Assembly (NCBI GenBank): GCA_028622995.1
Contig: JAJQJQ010000002.1
Coordinates: forward strand, 3,596,001-3,660,000
DNA length: 64,000 nucleotides
Direction: 5' to 3'
DNA from: Panagrolaimus kolymaensis
Taxonomy: Eukaryota; Nematoda; Chromadorea; Rhabditida; Panagrolaimidae
The notes beneath the pieces are model-generated. The model was not told where the DNA came from. It worked only from the letters and a program-made list of their open reading frames with translations, and did not search any database. This document shows positions 1 through 13,400 of this stretch, in pieces. Position 1 is the first letter of the stretch. The number at the start of each line of letters is the position of its first letter. The translations under genes were made by a program, and so were the position numbers.

Positions 1-58
1 ACAAAAAATTATTATGCAAAGCTTAGTTCGCATTTACAAATTATTTTTCTTTTTTTAG

Positions 59-3000
59 GTTTGATTCAAGTAAACAATTGGAAGCCATTATCATTTGATT
101 GCATCACTGAAAACCTTGAAGAACCCATTGCAAATCTTCTCAAAGATATTTCACCAAATCTTACACTTAAAATTTTAACAAAAAAGTAAGAATTTTATAA
201 ATTCAAAGCTTTTACTTTGCTAAAAATTTGGTTTACTTTTACAGCAAATTTTGCTTTGAGTGATTTAGTTCAAACGAAGAAGACAAATACTTTACTTTTT
301 TAAAATTTCCCAAGGGTTGAAGAAAAGAAAAAACGTAAAAGATTTTCTTGAGAATTAGTGTAGTGTGATTGATTTGATTTGTTAGATTGCTTTGTTGTTA
401 AATAATAGAAGAAAGCGAAAGTGGGGATAGATAGATAGATGTATAAAAAGAATAAGAAACCGGTTACATGTGATTGTGCAAAACCATTTTTTTCGAATCC
501 CCAAAAATGTTGTTACGTGATCACAAGACAACGTTCAAATACTTTTTATTTGTCTCTCCCTTCACTAAAGCAACATTAGGGTGATGATGTCAAACCGAAT
601 CACCATTATCTACAATAATCTTTTACATTACTACTTTCCATTTTTTGGGAATGAATAAAACCTGGGGACTTGCAAAAAAGAAAAGAAAAATGAAAATGCA
701 ATATTTTAACTTATTTTTATATATCTTATTTTTTTAGCACTGATTCACCACCATCAAATGAATGCCTTGTTGAAATTAAACAAAAGTTACTCAATATGGC
801 TGTTGATAAACAGCCTCAACTTCTTGCATCATCATCAGGACGACAGATTCGAGTAAGGACTTTTACTACTATGTATTACTACTATTTTTTAATTAAGTTG
901 CTTTTATTTTTATCTCTTTAATGTAACCATCTTTTCTGCCTTCATTCCTTCTTAAATTTTTTCAATTTCCCAAAAGAACTTGAGCTTTTCCTTTTTGTTA
1001 AAAGGAAACAAAAAAAACAAAAGTGTCGCAAATTTTATAGCCGCTTTTTCTCTCTTTCTTACTGCTTGGAATTCCAAAATCTTTTTTTTGTTGGCTGGAG
1101 CCAATGGATGGATGCTTTTGCTACTTTTTGGAAGCTTTTTTAAGACGCCGACTCCGTGTGTTCAAATTTAAAAGCATCACTTTTTTTTATTTCTTATTGC
1201 TGCTTTTTAAAGGCTAATCCCTGGCGCAAAAGTTGATGAAGATGATGAATTTCGTTGATTGAGAAAGTGGTGGAAGAGACAAAAAAAAATTAAAGGGAAC
1301 AACCATCAACCAACCAAAACTAAGCAAGGCCAAGCCAGGAGACAAAGTGAGCCTCTCTTTCCTTTTCGGCTTTAGAAAAGCAGGAGGAAGAGGACACAAC
1401 TAAAAACATGCATTTGCTTACGACACAGAAAAAAAGCAAAAATATTTTTTGAGGATTGAAAAACGTTTTTCTCGTTTTCATTGCCAAAATTGGACATACG
1501 ACAACTACAATGAAGAAGACTCAGGAACAACTGGCTCGATTGCGACTTTTGCTAATCCCTTTGAATTGTTCACCATCTTTCTAAAATTCGACTAAACCAA
1601 AAAAAAATGGAATTTAAAAAAAGCACAAAAAGGAATGAAGATGAAGGGACAAAAAAGATTGAAAAATAAAAAGCAATGAAATAAAAATATGTAATGATTA
1701 TGCAATAAAATTCTCATGGATCATGTTTCAATTATTTTTTTAGGAAACCATTCAACAAATGATCAATAGTGAAGATGTACCACCTCTAACCAATGATCAA
1801 ATGCAAGCTCTTCATGAATGGCTTGATCAAATTGCAAACGAGGAGGAAGAAGAAAATAAAAGAAGGAGGTTAGCATTTTTTTAAAACTTTGGGTATGCAA
1901 TGATTGAATTAAATTCTTTAACTAATTCAAAATTTAAAAGGTTCTGTAATTTGTATATTTTCGTTATTTGATTCTCTTTGCATAAGAAGCAATAATTTAT
2001 AATTCTTTGATCTTAAATTTTTAAAAACTAATTTTTGGAGATAAGCAAAATTTACCCTGTAAAATTTTATTCTTTGTGCTATTTACGATTTTTAAAGCTT
2101 TACTTTGTCTTTGTTATTTATATTTTAAGTATTTCAACCAACTTAAAATCCCTTTGCTTACTCAATTTTATTTTACTTATCCCGCGACCGTATCAAACTA
2201 GCTTTTAAAAAGACACGCTGAGATACGATAATCCAAAATGAGCGGCGAGCACAACCAAGCCCAAGTCTGTCGTTAGTGGAGAGAATAAAGCTCCGACAAC
2301 AAAGCCTCGGCCAATGGGATGGCTTTCTGTACATTTTTTTAGTGTCAGACTTTCTCTTCTCTTTCAGTCTCTTTCTCGTATGCTAGTCTCTAATCCCTGA
2401 AAAGAGCATGGAGGAAAAGGAATAACAGAAAGAAGATTGCAAAAAACAAAAAAAATAATAAAGAAAGCGGCGCCAAGAAAAAAAAATGTTTCAGCTTCTC
2501 TTGCATCTTTTGGTACAGTTTCTTTTGCGCAAAAAAATTCCATCAAGGCTGGTTAGAGCTTTATTGAAAATGACGACGATAAGCTAACATATAGAAAAAC
2601 TTTTTCCTCTCTCTTTTTATTGCTTGCATTATTTCCTTTGCTTTCAAAAAATCTCTTGTATAATCCTATCTTGTCTCTTTTTCTTTAAAAAAAGATTCAA
2701 AGTTTAAGCATCGCAAAACGACGCTTGAATACAAAAAAAGCACAATTATTTCGATGTTTGTTTCTTTTTTATTTATTTCAATCAAATCATATTATTTTGA
2801 TGATAAAAAACATTATGGCCTTTCTATTTTTCTATAAAACGAATCCATGATCTCTTAAAATTGCAACCTATGATCATTCGCTCACTCACTTTGTTAAAGA
2901 GACGGCCAAACGTTTTGCTTTTCACTTTTAAACTTTTTATTTTTATGAACATTGATTGAATAAGAGAGTAAGATTTTGTTAGAGCATTAAAAAGAAAAGC

Positions 3001-4482
3001 GAAAGTCGCGCAACATACCAACCATCAGCCGGCAGCAGGGGTTCTTCATCTAAATTTTTCTTTCTTCTGGCCTCTTATCGCATCAAAAAATAGTCTTCAT
3101 TTTTGAAGACATTAAAACCGGTCCTTACGCAACAGATTTGCCATAGCCAAAAAAGGAGAAAGAAGAAAGAAAAGATGTGCACGTGGGATTGTTAAATTCC
3201 ATCATTAAAATTGAAAAAAGGGAAGAATGAAAGGGAAAGTTGCACTTAAATCTAAGAATTAATAAAAACATTTTTTAGTCCAAATGGCACAACCCAAACT
3301 CGATTTAGTACAGTGAATGAAATACCTAAACTTGAACGATGGTTTAAACAAGATCCACATCCACCAAGGCAAAAATTGATGAGTTTTATGAATGTATTAA
3401 ATTCAACTGCAAATCGAAAAACTAATAGTAAAGTCACCTATCAACAAATAAGTAATTGGTTTACAAATCAACGAGCCCAACAGAGAACTAATGCACCAAC
3501 TACAACAAATTCATTTGTGCCTCAACAAACAACATCACAAATTCCTGTTGCAACAGCTCCAATTGATATTCGAACTAAATTTAATATTTCAAATGGATAT
3601 AATCCAACTTTGGATCGACAATCTGAAACTGATGTAAGTTTGAGTTTTCGTAAAAGTTTTAAAGTATTTTCGTTTTTACATTTTTTGCTTTTTTTTTAGC
3701 GGATTGATGGTGGCTCTGAATCTCCTAATGGTCATGATGATGTTAGTGAACATTCATTAAGTGATAATGATCATGATGTAAAAGAATCTATGGCATCCTC
3801 ACCTGATCAAATAATGTATGATATTGCAGCAACATTAAATGGAGGGACGCCACAAGCTCCATCTTCACCAAAACGTGCTGCATCGCCTTCTTCACAATCT
3901 ACAGCAACTTTGAATGCGTTGAATTCAATGTTACCCAATTTTGCGAATCTTCCCCTTACAGCTGCAAATCAAATATCACAATTTGCATCCATGTTTTCAA
4001 ATAATCTTTCAAGTAATGCGTTTGCGCAATTGAGTAAAGATTTAGCATCAGTTAATCCTGGATCCACACCAGTAAGCAACCATTCAAGAGAAAATAATAT
4101 TTCAAGAAGTGAAAAAAATTCAAATTCCATTTCATCATCAAACAATAATGGAAATAGTGAAAATCAACGTGAAGGTTCAGCCACTTCAACTACACCCAAT
4201 GTTGCAAGATCCCGTTTGATGTTTGATCCATTAAGTGAATTACCGATATTAGAACGATGGTTTGAAGAAAATCCACATCCAGGTTGGATGCAAATTGAAC
4301 AATATACTGATGCATTAAATGCATTACCATATCGACAAAATTATCCACCGATCTCAACGCATAATGTTAAAATATGGTTTAAAAATCGTCGAGCTAAATG
4401 TAAAAGACTTTTAACAAATGATTCAAATAAAATGGGTCTCACTCAATTCCTTCAAGGTCAACTTGGAATTAAAGATGAATAA
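59..4482 (+). CDS. dve-1: DVE-1/SATB-type double-homeodomain transcription factor (5' partial)
   Basis: Nuclear DNA-binding factor of the Dve/SATB/compass homeobox class; in C. elegans DVE-1 acts with chromatin in the mitochondrial unfolded-protein response. Exons read at 59-185, 738-852, 1744-1868, 3279-3633 and 3700-4482; all join in phase, and earlier exons lie left of the window. The first three exons match the N-terminal oligomerisation/CUT-like part of SATB proteins (around [18 protein letters not shown] and [14 protein letters not shown]). Exon 4 carries an atypical homeodomain, from [12 protein letters not shown] to [13 protein letters not shown]. Exon 5 carries a second one, from [13 protein letters not shown] to [14 protein letters not shown]. 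Both have the lengthened helix 1-2 region typical of this class and keep the WFxN recognition-helix core. A Ser/Asn/Ala-rich linker of about 170 residues separates them. The stop codon overlaps an AATAAA. Family call is firm; orthology to dve-1 is likely. Confidence 0.88.
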
Positions 4483-7400
4483 ACTTAAATAACAAAATTT
4501 AAAATAACCAAACGTTAATATTTTATTTTTATTTTTAAATTACTTAAAAGAAAAGCTTTGGCGCTTAAAATTCGGGTCCTACACTTTACTTTTTTTAAAG
4601 AATTCCGTTCAGATTTGATGCTATTAAACCGACTCAGAAATCGACTCTCGCCATCTTTATTAATTTTTTATTATTATTGTACAATGTTAGTCTACTCTTT
4701 ATTTTAAAATTACTTTAAACCTTAAATTGTAAAGTTTACCACAGCTTCACTTAGATTTTTTGATATTACTTTTATTGCTATATGTTATAATTATGCTTTG
4801 CTTGATCTTTAATCGTCCCACTTTGGGCCATCGTCATTAAAGTAAAAAAATCGATTATAATACATACATTCTTTATTTTTCAAATTAAAATCTTTAATAT
4901 TTAATAACTTTTTTAAAAATAATTACTTAATAATTGTTTCTGAGTTTAATTTTTTTTCTTTGCTTTCTTGCCACATTCGGTTCTCGTTCAATTATATATT
5001 TCTTAATTTGTTAGTTCTTGTTTCCGTTCTTTCTTTTTTCTTACTTTTGCGTGTTTTTTTTACTTTCATAAAAAGTTTTATTTGATCTGAAAAAATAATA
5101 AACGTAAAAAACTTTTTTTTATTTGGTTGAGCTTTTTGGAGATTTTTTGAAGCGGGTTTGTTTGTTGGCTGTTTGCAAAGATGATTAAAATATTTTCCTC
5201 TGCCACGCGCAAGCAACACTACCACCACCGGAAAAGCAGCAAAAAATAAGAAAGGAGAAAGATTAAATCTTTTAACGAAAGCTGGAAGTTTTTTTGCGAT
5301 CTCAAAATCTGCAGTTCTTTGCTTGCTTGAGCTTAGCTTATATTTATTTCGATTCAACAAAAACAAGAAGAAGAAAATGATGTTGATGGCAGTGAATGTG
5401 GTCGAGGAAAGATTAAACAGTACATAACAAAACATTAAGGGAACAATTTTAGAAATTTGATAGATTTTAGCTTGTAAAAATTAGTAAATAAACACAGAAA
5501 AAATTTGTCAAAATAAAAGGACAAAGTTACAAAAGATATTGTAACCGTATGTATGTACCAATTATTAATAAATATTACAAAATAAATTAGTTTTATGCTT
5601 GCATTTTATTAACAGAAAATTATAAAATTTACGAGTAAAAACTGCGATTTATCATTATAAGAAACACAAAAAGTGAGATGATGAAATTTAAAATGAATCA
5701 TTTTATTTATTATTATTTTCTTCGCAACTATCAAAATATACACACATTCAATGTTCGTCGTCACTAATTTAAGTTTTATATTTTGTCACAATTCTCTCGA
5801 TTTGGACATATGAATAAGACAAAATTTATTATAGAAAAGTTTCGACAAAAATCGAGTTTTCAAAGATTTTTTATAAACTATTCAATCAAAAAAAAAATGG
5901 AACTCGTCAACTTTGGATTTTTTATTATTAAAAAGTGAAAAGAGGAAACAAGTTTGAGGAAATACAAAAAGATAAATTGAAATTATTAAGATTAAATGCA
6001 TTATAATCAAAGAAAAAAACATTTCACAAAGGGAACTTTTCTTCGGGAAGATTTTGCAATCATTGCCCCATCTTTTTTGTATTATAAATATTCAAAAACA
6101 GTATCAAGATAACTAACTTATTTTAAATGTGTTGTCTACTAAAAGATTTACTATACATTCAGGAAATTAACCGCTTTAGATTTTGAGCTTTTTTTAATTT
6201 TAAAACTCAAAAGATGAGCGATTTTGATAAAAGAAAAATTTAGTCTTTATTTTTGGAGTGAGTTTTGCAAATACGAATAAAAGTAAAAAAGATGGAAGTT
6301 TCTAAAAATATACTTTTGCAAACAAAAATAGCTTTTATAGCAACTTTAGACATTGGCGGAACTCTAAGTCTTTAAAATTAATTTTCTCATGGCTCGTCAA
6401 AAGCAATTTTTGACAAAGAAGTTGCATAAGTTTCTTTTCTTTTATCATAAATTTTAATTAAAATTATTTATTGATAACGAAAACATTATATGTACATAGT
6501 TGTCAGGTTTTTTTATATATCAAACCAAGGCATAGAGAAACATAATTATTTATTCGAAAAAAACCTTAGTTATCAAAAAATTTCACACACTAAAAGATGA
6601 CATAATGTGTATTTTATCGAACATGGCACAAATTTATTTAATTAACCTTTATATATGTCACTATTTGATTAAATTTTAACTAATCAAATTCAGGCGTGTT
6701 TGGGTTAAAATAATAACAAAAAATAGTTGTTTTTAAAAGTAAATAATCATCAAAAAAAGAAAGCCTCCCTCTAAAACACAAACATGTTTTGATGTCGCTG
6801 AATTCCATTGAGATTTAGAAGTATGCTTTTAGGTAGCAAAAAGAATTCGAAAATGAAAGATTGATGCCTCCATTTTCAATAATTAAGCCAATTTCTTATA
6901 TTTTTTCTTCATGTTTTTTTAGCAGTTCACTTTGGTTTTAATGAAAAAAATGGAATGACTTTTACGTGATTAAATTTTTTTGACCCTTTGTAATTTAAAA
7001 TTTTTGTTTTTTGTATCATCTACACTCTTTTTTAATTTTTATGCTTTGGCATTTCTTTTTCTTTCTGTTTTTGCGCACTTCACTTTTTCATTATATTTAT
7101 TAAAAAATTTTAGTAAAAGACTAGCGTGGAAACTTCAATTTTTTATTTTAATTAAAAAAGCTGGACCTTTACAACAAAAAGCCTCCCACATTTTTTGTCA
7201 AATTTTTCATATATATAAAAAATACTTATTTTTTATGGCTCTATGGTGTCAAATTGTAAAATTAATAAAATGTGCAAAATTAGGTGCAACGTTTCAAAGT
7301 TTTAAATTTAAGTATCATTTTAAAAAAAAAACTGCTGTTTCTAAACATTTTGCGAAATTTTAAGACTTCTTTGCTTTTAAAAAACGTGCGAAGAACATTT

Positions 7401-7990
7401 TTTGTTGCCATTAAAATAGAAACATAATCCTTTTTAGTAAACATCCGAAGGTTGTCCGTCCAATCTTTGAATTTCCATTTTTTGGCTTTGGGAATTTTAC
7501 TTTTATTTCATTAAAAAAATTAGCCTAAAAGCATGTTCATCAACAATATTGTGTTTTTTGAATATTTGTTTCTTTTCCTTAAATTTCCAGTGGGTGCACT
7601 TGAATGAATGAATAATGAAAGCGTTTTATTAAGCTTTTCTGGTTCAACAAATTCTAGCATTTTTCTTTCTCAAAAAACTAGCGAACTGCTAATAAATATT
7701 TCAGCTATGGATTTGAAACTTGGAAGGGATTATTAGCTTGTCTCAAAGGAGTTTCAACAACCACGAATTTGCGTGACAGAAAAAAATACGTCTTCTTTTT
7801 GTTGTCACTCTAAAAAAATTTTTGACTGACAATTTTCCTTTCTTCAAAGTTGCCATCGCCTGCTTTTTGAGTATTCCTTGAAGTATCATTTTTCATGTTT
7901 TAAGAAATCATGTGTTTGTTTATTTTCTGCAACAACAATTTGAATTGATTTCATTGTGTTAATTATCAAAAAAACAAAAAAATTAAATAA
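4483..7990. other. AT-rich 3' flank and intergenic region
   Basis: About 3.5 kb between the homeobox gene and the chemoreceptor. The first few hundred bases are presumably 3' UTR. Open frames here (for example 4992-5435 on the minus strand and 6980-7363 on the plus strand) are Phe/Lys/Asn-rich translations of T- and A-runs, with no splice context or recognisable domain. I see no gene or clear repeat. Confidence 0.6.
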
Positions 7991-8000
7991 TTAATTCTAG
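7991..8000 (+). promoter_or_regulatory. candidate trans-splice acceptor before the chemoreceptor gene
   Basis: A ttaattctag sequence ends four bases before the ATG at 8005. A 3' splice site directly upstream of a start, with no upstream coding exon, is the usual form of a nematode spliced-leader addition site. The inference rests on position and sequence only. Confidence 0.35.
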
Positions 8001-8004
8001 AAGT

Positions 8005-9494
8005 ATGAAGCTGGCGATTCTTGACATAATCATATTCGTATTTAATGTTTTCTTATCCGCAACAAATTTTTTATTAGCTTTTCAATTTTTTAGAATACTA
8101 TTTTTATCGCGAAAGAAATTTCATATCAATCATGTGTAAGTAATCGTTATCATCATTTATTTTGACAAGCAAATTAAACTTTTTAGTGTTATTCGCTTTC
8201 ATCACTTTTTTTGTGCAATTACATTAAACTTTTTTATTATCTTAATTTCAAGCATTCCTTTATTTAGCAATGAAAAAGATATAAATTTACTTCCGTATTG
8301 GTTGTATTTAGCTCATCGAATATCAGCTATAGGGATTTCAACAATTTCAATTATGTTACGGTATGTGTTTTTACTACTTACTTACTTACATCTTATTTCT
8401 TTACCATTTTTCTCATGGGGTTTGGGCGTAACTACATTTTAATGTCGTCAATATGTAGTTACATAAATTGCTAAACATTTTCTCATAAGATTGTGTTTTG
8501 CAAGAGCAGAAATCACAATGAAATTTAAAGCAAAAACAAAAGAACTTTTTCTGAAATCATTACTATTTTTAGGCTTGTGACAATAGGACTTTTTATTGAA
8601 AGAACTTTTGCAACGGCTTGGTTTGCAACATATGAAAATAAATTTTCTAAACTTGGATTTTGTGTTTGCTTTTTTGCGTTTTTAATTTCAGCATTGATGG
8701 GTTCAGCATATCACGCTAAATTATACAGCTTTTATGCATACGTTGGATCAGTATTGATTATAGATGTGGCTACAATAATTGTAAGTTGGATATAAATAAA
8801 TTTAATTAGGGATTTTACCTTTTAAATGAAATAAACTTTTGGGTATTATTTACCATATGCTTAATAGCATACTAAATATAAATAAAACTAAATAAGATTA
8901 ATTTTTTCTTTAAAATTTATTATTTCATATAAAAACTTAAATTTAATTTTCTTTAGTCAGCAATAGTATTGGTTCGTCAAAATAAAAAAATGCGAAAAAT
9001 AACAGCTTGCAGCAATATTAAATTATCGCAAAGATATCAGGTAAATTTAATTTTATCTCCTCCACTTATGCATGATATTGCAAAGTTTGTTCTTTAGATA
9101 AATGAAAACCTTCAAATCCTTTTAATGATTCAACCAATGATAATTACCGAAGCTTTTTTAAATATTATTGCAAGCTCTTCTGGTCCATTTGCTATTTGGA
9201 TTGATGGAAATATGTTTTACGCCAATTATGTTTATTATACTGTAAGCAAAATTAGTCAAAAGCAGCTTTAAAATATTTATTTTATAGCTCAATAATATTA
9301 ACGTCTTTTGCATCCTATTAATTTCAATAAAAATGGGAAGAACCTTTCTTCCATTAGCTTTAAAACGGATGGGTCGAGAAAGTCATACAGTAACATTAAA
9401 TAATTTTCGAATTACAAATGTTTTTGGCCAACAAATTAATTGTCATCAAACCCAAATGGAGTATTTTAATACATTGAAAAAAGAATGGAGCTGA
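8005..9494 (+). CDS. Sra-superfamily (Sre-like) serpentine chemoreceptor
   Basis: Seven-transmembrane G-protein-coupled receptor of a nematode-specific chemosensory family, expected in sensory cilia. Exons 8005-8135, 8187-8360, 8573-8780, 8957-9040, 9098-9241 and 9288-9494 join in phase to give 315 aa, a normal length for the family. Hydrophobic segments fall at roughly residues 5-32, 45-70, 82-112, 122-145, 152-178, 205-228 and 250-272. Two family landmarks are visible: IERTFATAWFATYE after the third segment and LSQRYQINENLQ before the sixth, the YQ-x-x-EN signature of Sre/Srb/Srab proteins. The start was chosen because a splice-acceptor-like site lies just upstream and the first helix begins at once. 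Exact subfamily (sre against srb/srab) is uncertain. The next gene starts 92 bp downstream on the same strand, so the two may be co-transcribed. Confidence 0.8.
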
Positions 9495-9526
9495 GAGAAA
9501 ATTTGAATATTTCATTCTTATGCCAA

Positions 9527-9538
9527 GTGTTTTTGCAG
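9527..9538 (+). promoter_or_regulatory. candidate trans-splice acceptor between two closely spaced genes
   Basis: The sequence gtgtttttgcag lies in the 92-bp gap between the chemoreceptor stop (9494) and the next ATG (9587). A pyrimidine-rich acceptor in such a short same-strand gap is what an SL2-type operon junction looks like. A short upstream ATG at 9540 opens an overlapping frame that ends soon after. Confidence 0.4.
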
Positions 9539-9586
9539 TGATGAAAAACAGAAAAATTTATTATTTGAAAAAACTTGAATCAAAGA

Positions 9587-10083
9587 ATGGCTGATTTATA
9601 CGAAGCTTTGGGACCGGCAGGGGATGTACCTCCTCCACCACCACCGCCACCACCTGGCATTGCTGTTCCTGGTGGCATGTTTTTTTGTTTAAAACTTTAT
9701 GTTTAACTTTTTAATCTTGATTTTTTTTAGGAATTAATGGTGCCGCTGCTTCAACACTTACCGATCTTCGTTCAATTCCAAGTAAAGCTCCTCCACCACC
9801 ACCACCTCCAACAAACAATGGATCAAAAACAAACAAAAATGGGAATAAAAAGAAAACGGCTGAAAGCATTATCAACAATAATCAAGATCAAGATCAAGAA
9901 GCAGATGAAGTTGATGAAGGTGAAGAAGATGTGAAAAAAAACAAGAAATTGGATTTTGGAAAACGTGCAAATATATGTTTAATAATTGTTTCAATAATTT
10001 TCGCTTTAAGTAGTATTGGAATGGCTCTTGGAATCGCTGGTATGGCTTTACAATGGGGTGTTGCTGAATCAGATAAAGTTTGA
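9587..10083 (+). CDS. small proline-rich single-pass membrane protein
   Basis: I do not recognise the family. Two exons (9587-9671 and 9731-10083) join as GIAVPG-INGAA to give 145 aa. The N-terminal half has two polyproline tracts (residues about 15-23 and 48-54), the kind that can bind SH3, WW or profilin partners. A basic then acidic low-complexity linker follows (KTNKNGNKKK, then EADEVDEGEEDV). One hydrophobic segment near the C-terminus, ICLIIVSIIFALSSIGMALGIAGMA in outline, is rich in small residues and probably spans the membrane. The last residues are WGVAESDKV. There is no signal peptide, so it may be a type II or tail-anchored-like protein with a cytosolic proline-rich head. Function unknown. 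Confidence 0.7.
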
Positions 10084-10127
10084 AATGGTTTAAAAAGTGC
10101 TTTAAAATGTTTATACATATGTGATTT

Positions 10128-10133
10128 AATAAA
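10128..10133 (+). terminator. polyadenylation signal AATAAA
   Basis: A canonical AATAAA 45 bases after the stop of the proline-rich membrane protein gene. It is a reasonable 3' end for that transcript, or for a two-gene operon with the chemoreceptor. Confidence 0.5.
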
Positions 10134-10480
10134 ATTTAATTATTTATTCATTTTTGCAACAAACATTTGAAAGAAATTCTTTGGATATTATCACAGGAAA
10201 AGAAGCAAAGGTTTACATATTATAGAACAAAAAAGTGAAAGTTTTTTGGTATATATTTTTTTATTTGTAAAAGCAAAAAAAGGCTATGACACGAGAGGAT
10301 TTTTTTGTGTTTAAAAAAGCATTTCCTGAAGCTAAGAAAATTATTAGCGATACATATTATTAAATTATCAAAATGAAGAAAGAATAAAGCTCAAAAAATA
10401 ATATAAGTGACTAAAAAGTAGATGGCAGGATTAAAAAAATAAAAAGGAGGAATGGATGGATGATGGTACATATTTACTAA

Positions 10481-13400
10481 TCAAACATCTGTGGGAACAA
10501 GGGCGCTATACATATCCGCTGTTTGGGTGTATGGGGATTTATGGTGGGATTGTTGATGATATTGTTGGTGTTGTTGTTGTTGATGCGGATATGGTTCTGG
10601 TGGTGGCGTTTCCGGGCAGTATTCAATATCAGCAATAATAGAAACGCTGAGAATGAATTTATCACTAAAAATATAAGCATTATTTAGGAATCCTTTTTTA
10701 GTAAAACTTTATTTACCTTGGATTATATTTTCGGCATAAAGTTATCAAACTTTGTTCTTTTCCTAGATCAACTAAAGCTTGAACGGGATAGTAAAATAAT
10801 AGTTTGCTATGATCCATGGTTTCAAAAGCTCTCCACCCTTTTTCAAGATACTGTTGAGCCGCATGAGCAGAATGTAAACGAATATTGACACTTCCACGTC
10901 CATAATTTTTATATCCATCACGTGCAACTCGTGACATATGATATTGAGTTTCAGCTTCTTGTCGAACTTTCATAATAACTTCTTTGCAAAGGGTATTTAT
11001 CCGGGCAAAGGAACATCGTTCACGGTGCTTTTCCCAATCCCATTGGCGACATTGTCGAGAGCAATAATAAGTGTAACAATGTTTGCATGAAACAAAGTGA
11101 CCTCGTGCTTCACGAATTCCTTTGGTTTTATGGCATCGGCCACAACGAACAAAAAGTTGTTCGCGATTGAGCAAATCTTCAGCAAGATGAGGCTGTAGAA
11201 GGACTTTATCCATGAGCATGTAATTTGAAGTATATATTCCCGGACCATCAATATTTTCAGTTGGAGGACGATCTGATTGTGGCAATGATGGATCAGATGG
11301 TATATCGGATGGTTTGGTTTGTTGAAAAATGCCATCAAGGACTTCTTCAACTGTGACTCGCCCACCATATCGAAGCACTGAAAAGAGGAAATATTTATTT
11401 TTGTTAAATTTTAAAAATGTTTTTTGTTTATTCAATGAAAAATATTGTACCTTTATGAGTTTCTTGAGTTTGTTTTCCAATAAAAGTATCAGCAACTTCA
11501 ATGACGCGCGAATTGGCATCTTTACCAAGATTCCAATCTGTTGGAATTGTGGAAACAGTATAACCTGGAAGATGCTTGCCACCACTTGAAGTAATGGTTT
11601 CTTTTCGTCGAAGAAGAGTCTAAAAAATTGCTTTAGTGTTCATGTTCTCAAATTCATTTTAAAAATCACCTCTTGTGAAACTTCTCGTGTGATTGCTGCT
11701 GTTCCAGATGGAATTAACAAGTCACCGCCATTGGCTCCGACGCCGCTTCTGCTTCCACCCTTTAACAACTAACATTCAATTCCAAGAAAAATACTTTTAA
11801 ATTATTTTTCACAAAAAAGCTTCCAAAAAACAACCGGACAGAAAATGTTTTTCAAACTTTTTGTTCAACGATAAGCAACAAAGAGAAGGAAGAGAAGTTA
11901 GGCGCCGAAGGGATGGAGCAAAAAAAGGAGCCAATGTGTGCAAAATTTTTGAAAAAATAGTGTAAGTGTGCTTGCTTTTTTACATTTGTGGACGAGTTTC
12001 GTTCATAGAATCATAATGCTATCGAAAACGAAAATTTAATATCCAATACTCTTTATTAATAAACTTTTTTTTGAATGATGATGATGCATTGGAAAATAGT
12101 AATAATAATATATCATATAAAATAATTTTAAACAATTTGCTTATATATTGTATTTAACTGTACACCAAAAAAAAGCAGCCAGAAAAGGTAAAATCAAAAG
12201 TTTACATAAGTTTGGCAGTATTTTGGGGGAAAAACAAATGTGCACAAGAAAATTAAGGAAATTACAAAGGGAAAATGATAGATTGATAGAAGAAACAAAA
12301 AACAGATAGTACAATGTTGGTAAGTAGGGGTTTTGGATATTTAATTCGGAGAAGATATGGCAGATAAATGCACAAAAAGAGAGCAAGCACGTTTAGGATT
12401 TATCAGCAACAATCTTTGAAGGGATTTTGTTTTTTTCTCCTCAAAGATGTTATGACAACCCTAAGCATATGGAAAACATAAAAAAGGGAAAAGTAAGAGA
12501 AATAGAAATAAGAAGAAGTAAATTAAATTTAAAATAAAAAAAAGTTATTACAACACACAGACCTTTGTGTGCTCTTGGGGTTGGCCAATTTGGTGCAGTG
12601 ATGTGCGAGAACGACGCATATCTTCGATTTCATCCTTGTACTTATCGAACATTCCTGCCGGGAATGATATTCCACCTACCGGTGGTGATGTTGATTGTTG
12701 ATGATGGTGTTGTTGATGTTGTGAACTCAATGGAGGATTGGTATAACTCCATGGTTGGGAAGGAGGGAGATCATATCGCGTAGAAGAAGTTTGTTGCCGA
12801 GTTGAATAATCTCGATACCAATCAGGCACTTGCATTTTTTCGACAGATTTACGGAAACGATGCTCATATTCGCTCACATTTGTTGTATCTTCAGTTCCTT
12901 GTTTTTGTAATTCATTTTCTGGAGCGGCTGCGGTTTCACGAGCCCTACAAATAACAAAGAAAGTGATAAACTTGGATTTTATATTTTAGGTTTATTAATT
13001 ACTTTTGATCCATTAACATATCAGCACTTTTTGAGCGAGAATGATTGCCTTCAGCTCGAGGAGAATACCATCCACGACGACTGCTGGATTCTTGTTGTTG
13101 AGTGGTTATAGTGGAATTATAATCCAACACGGATTTGGATCGATTAATTTCTTCTGATTCCAACTAAAAAAATTTACAAACATCAATATTTTTGTTATAT
13201 ACAAAAAAGTGCAAATGAATTAATAAAATGACATGTGCCAATCATCACCTCACAGCCCACAGAAAGAAACAAAACAAAAACTTTGCCACACACAAAATTT
13301 GTGAAACCAAAAAGCAAAAAATTGCGTGTGATTTTAAAGAAAAATATTTGTTTGAGGGTAGTAAAAAGTTGGAAGAAGCGTAAGTTGAAGTTTGTAAGAT

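Noticed and set aside
4992..5435. 147-codon minus-strand frame after the homeobox gene
   Set aside because: Lys/Phe/Asn-rich low complexity from A- and T-runs, with no splice context or domain.
6980..7363. 127-codon plus-strand frame with hydrophobic residues, membrane-protein-like
   Set aside because: The Phe/Leu content comes from T-runs; there is no helix pattern, no conserved motif and no good start context.
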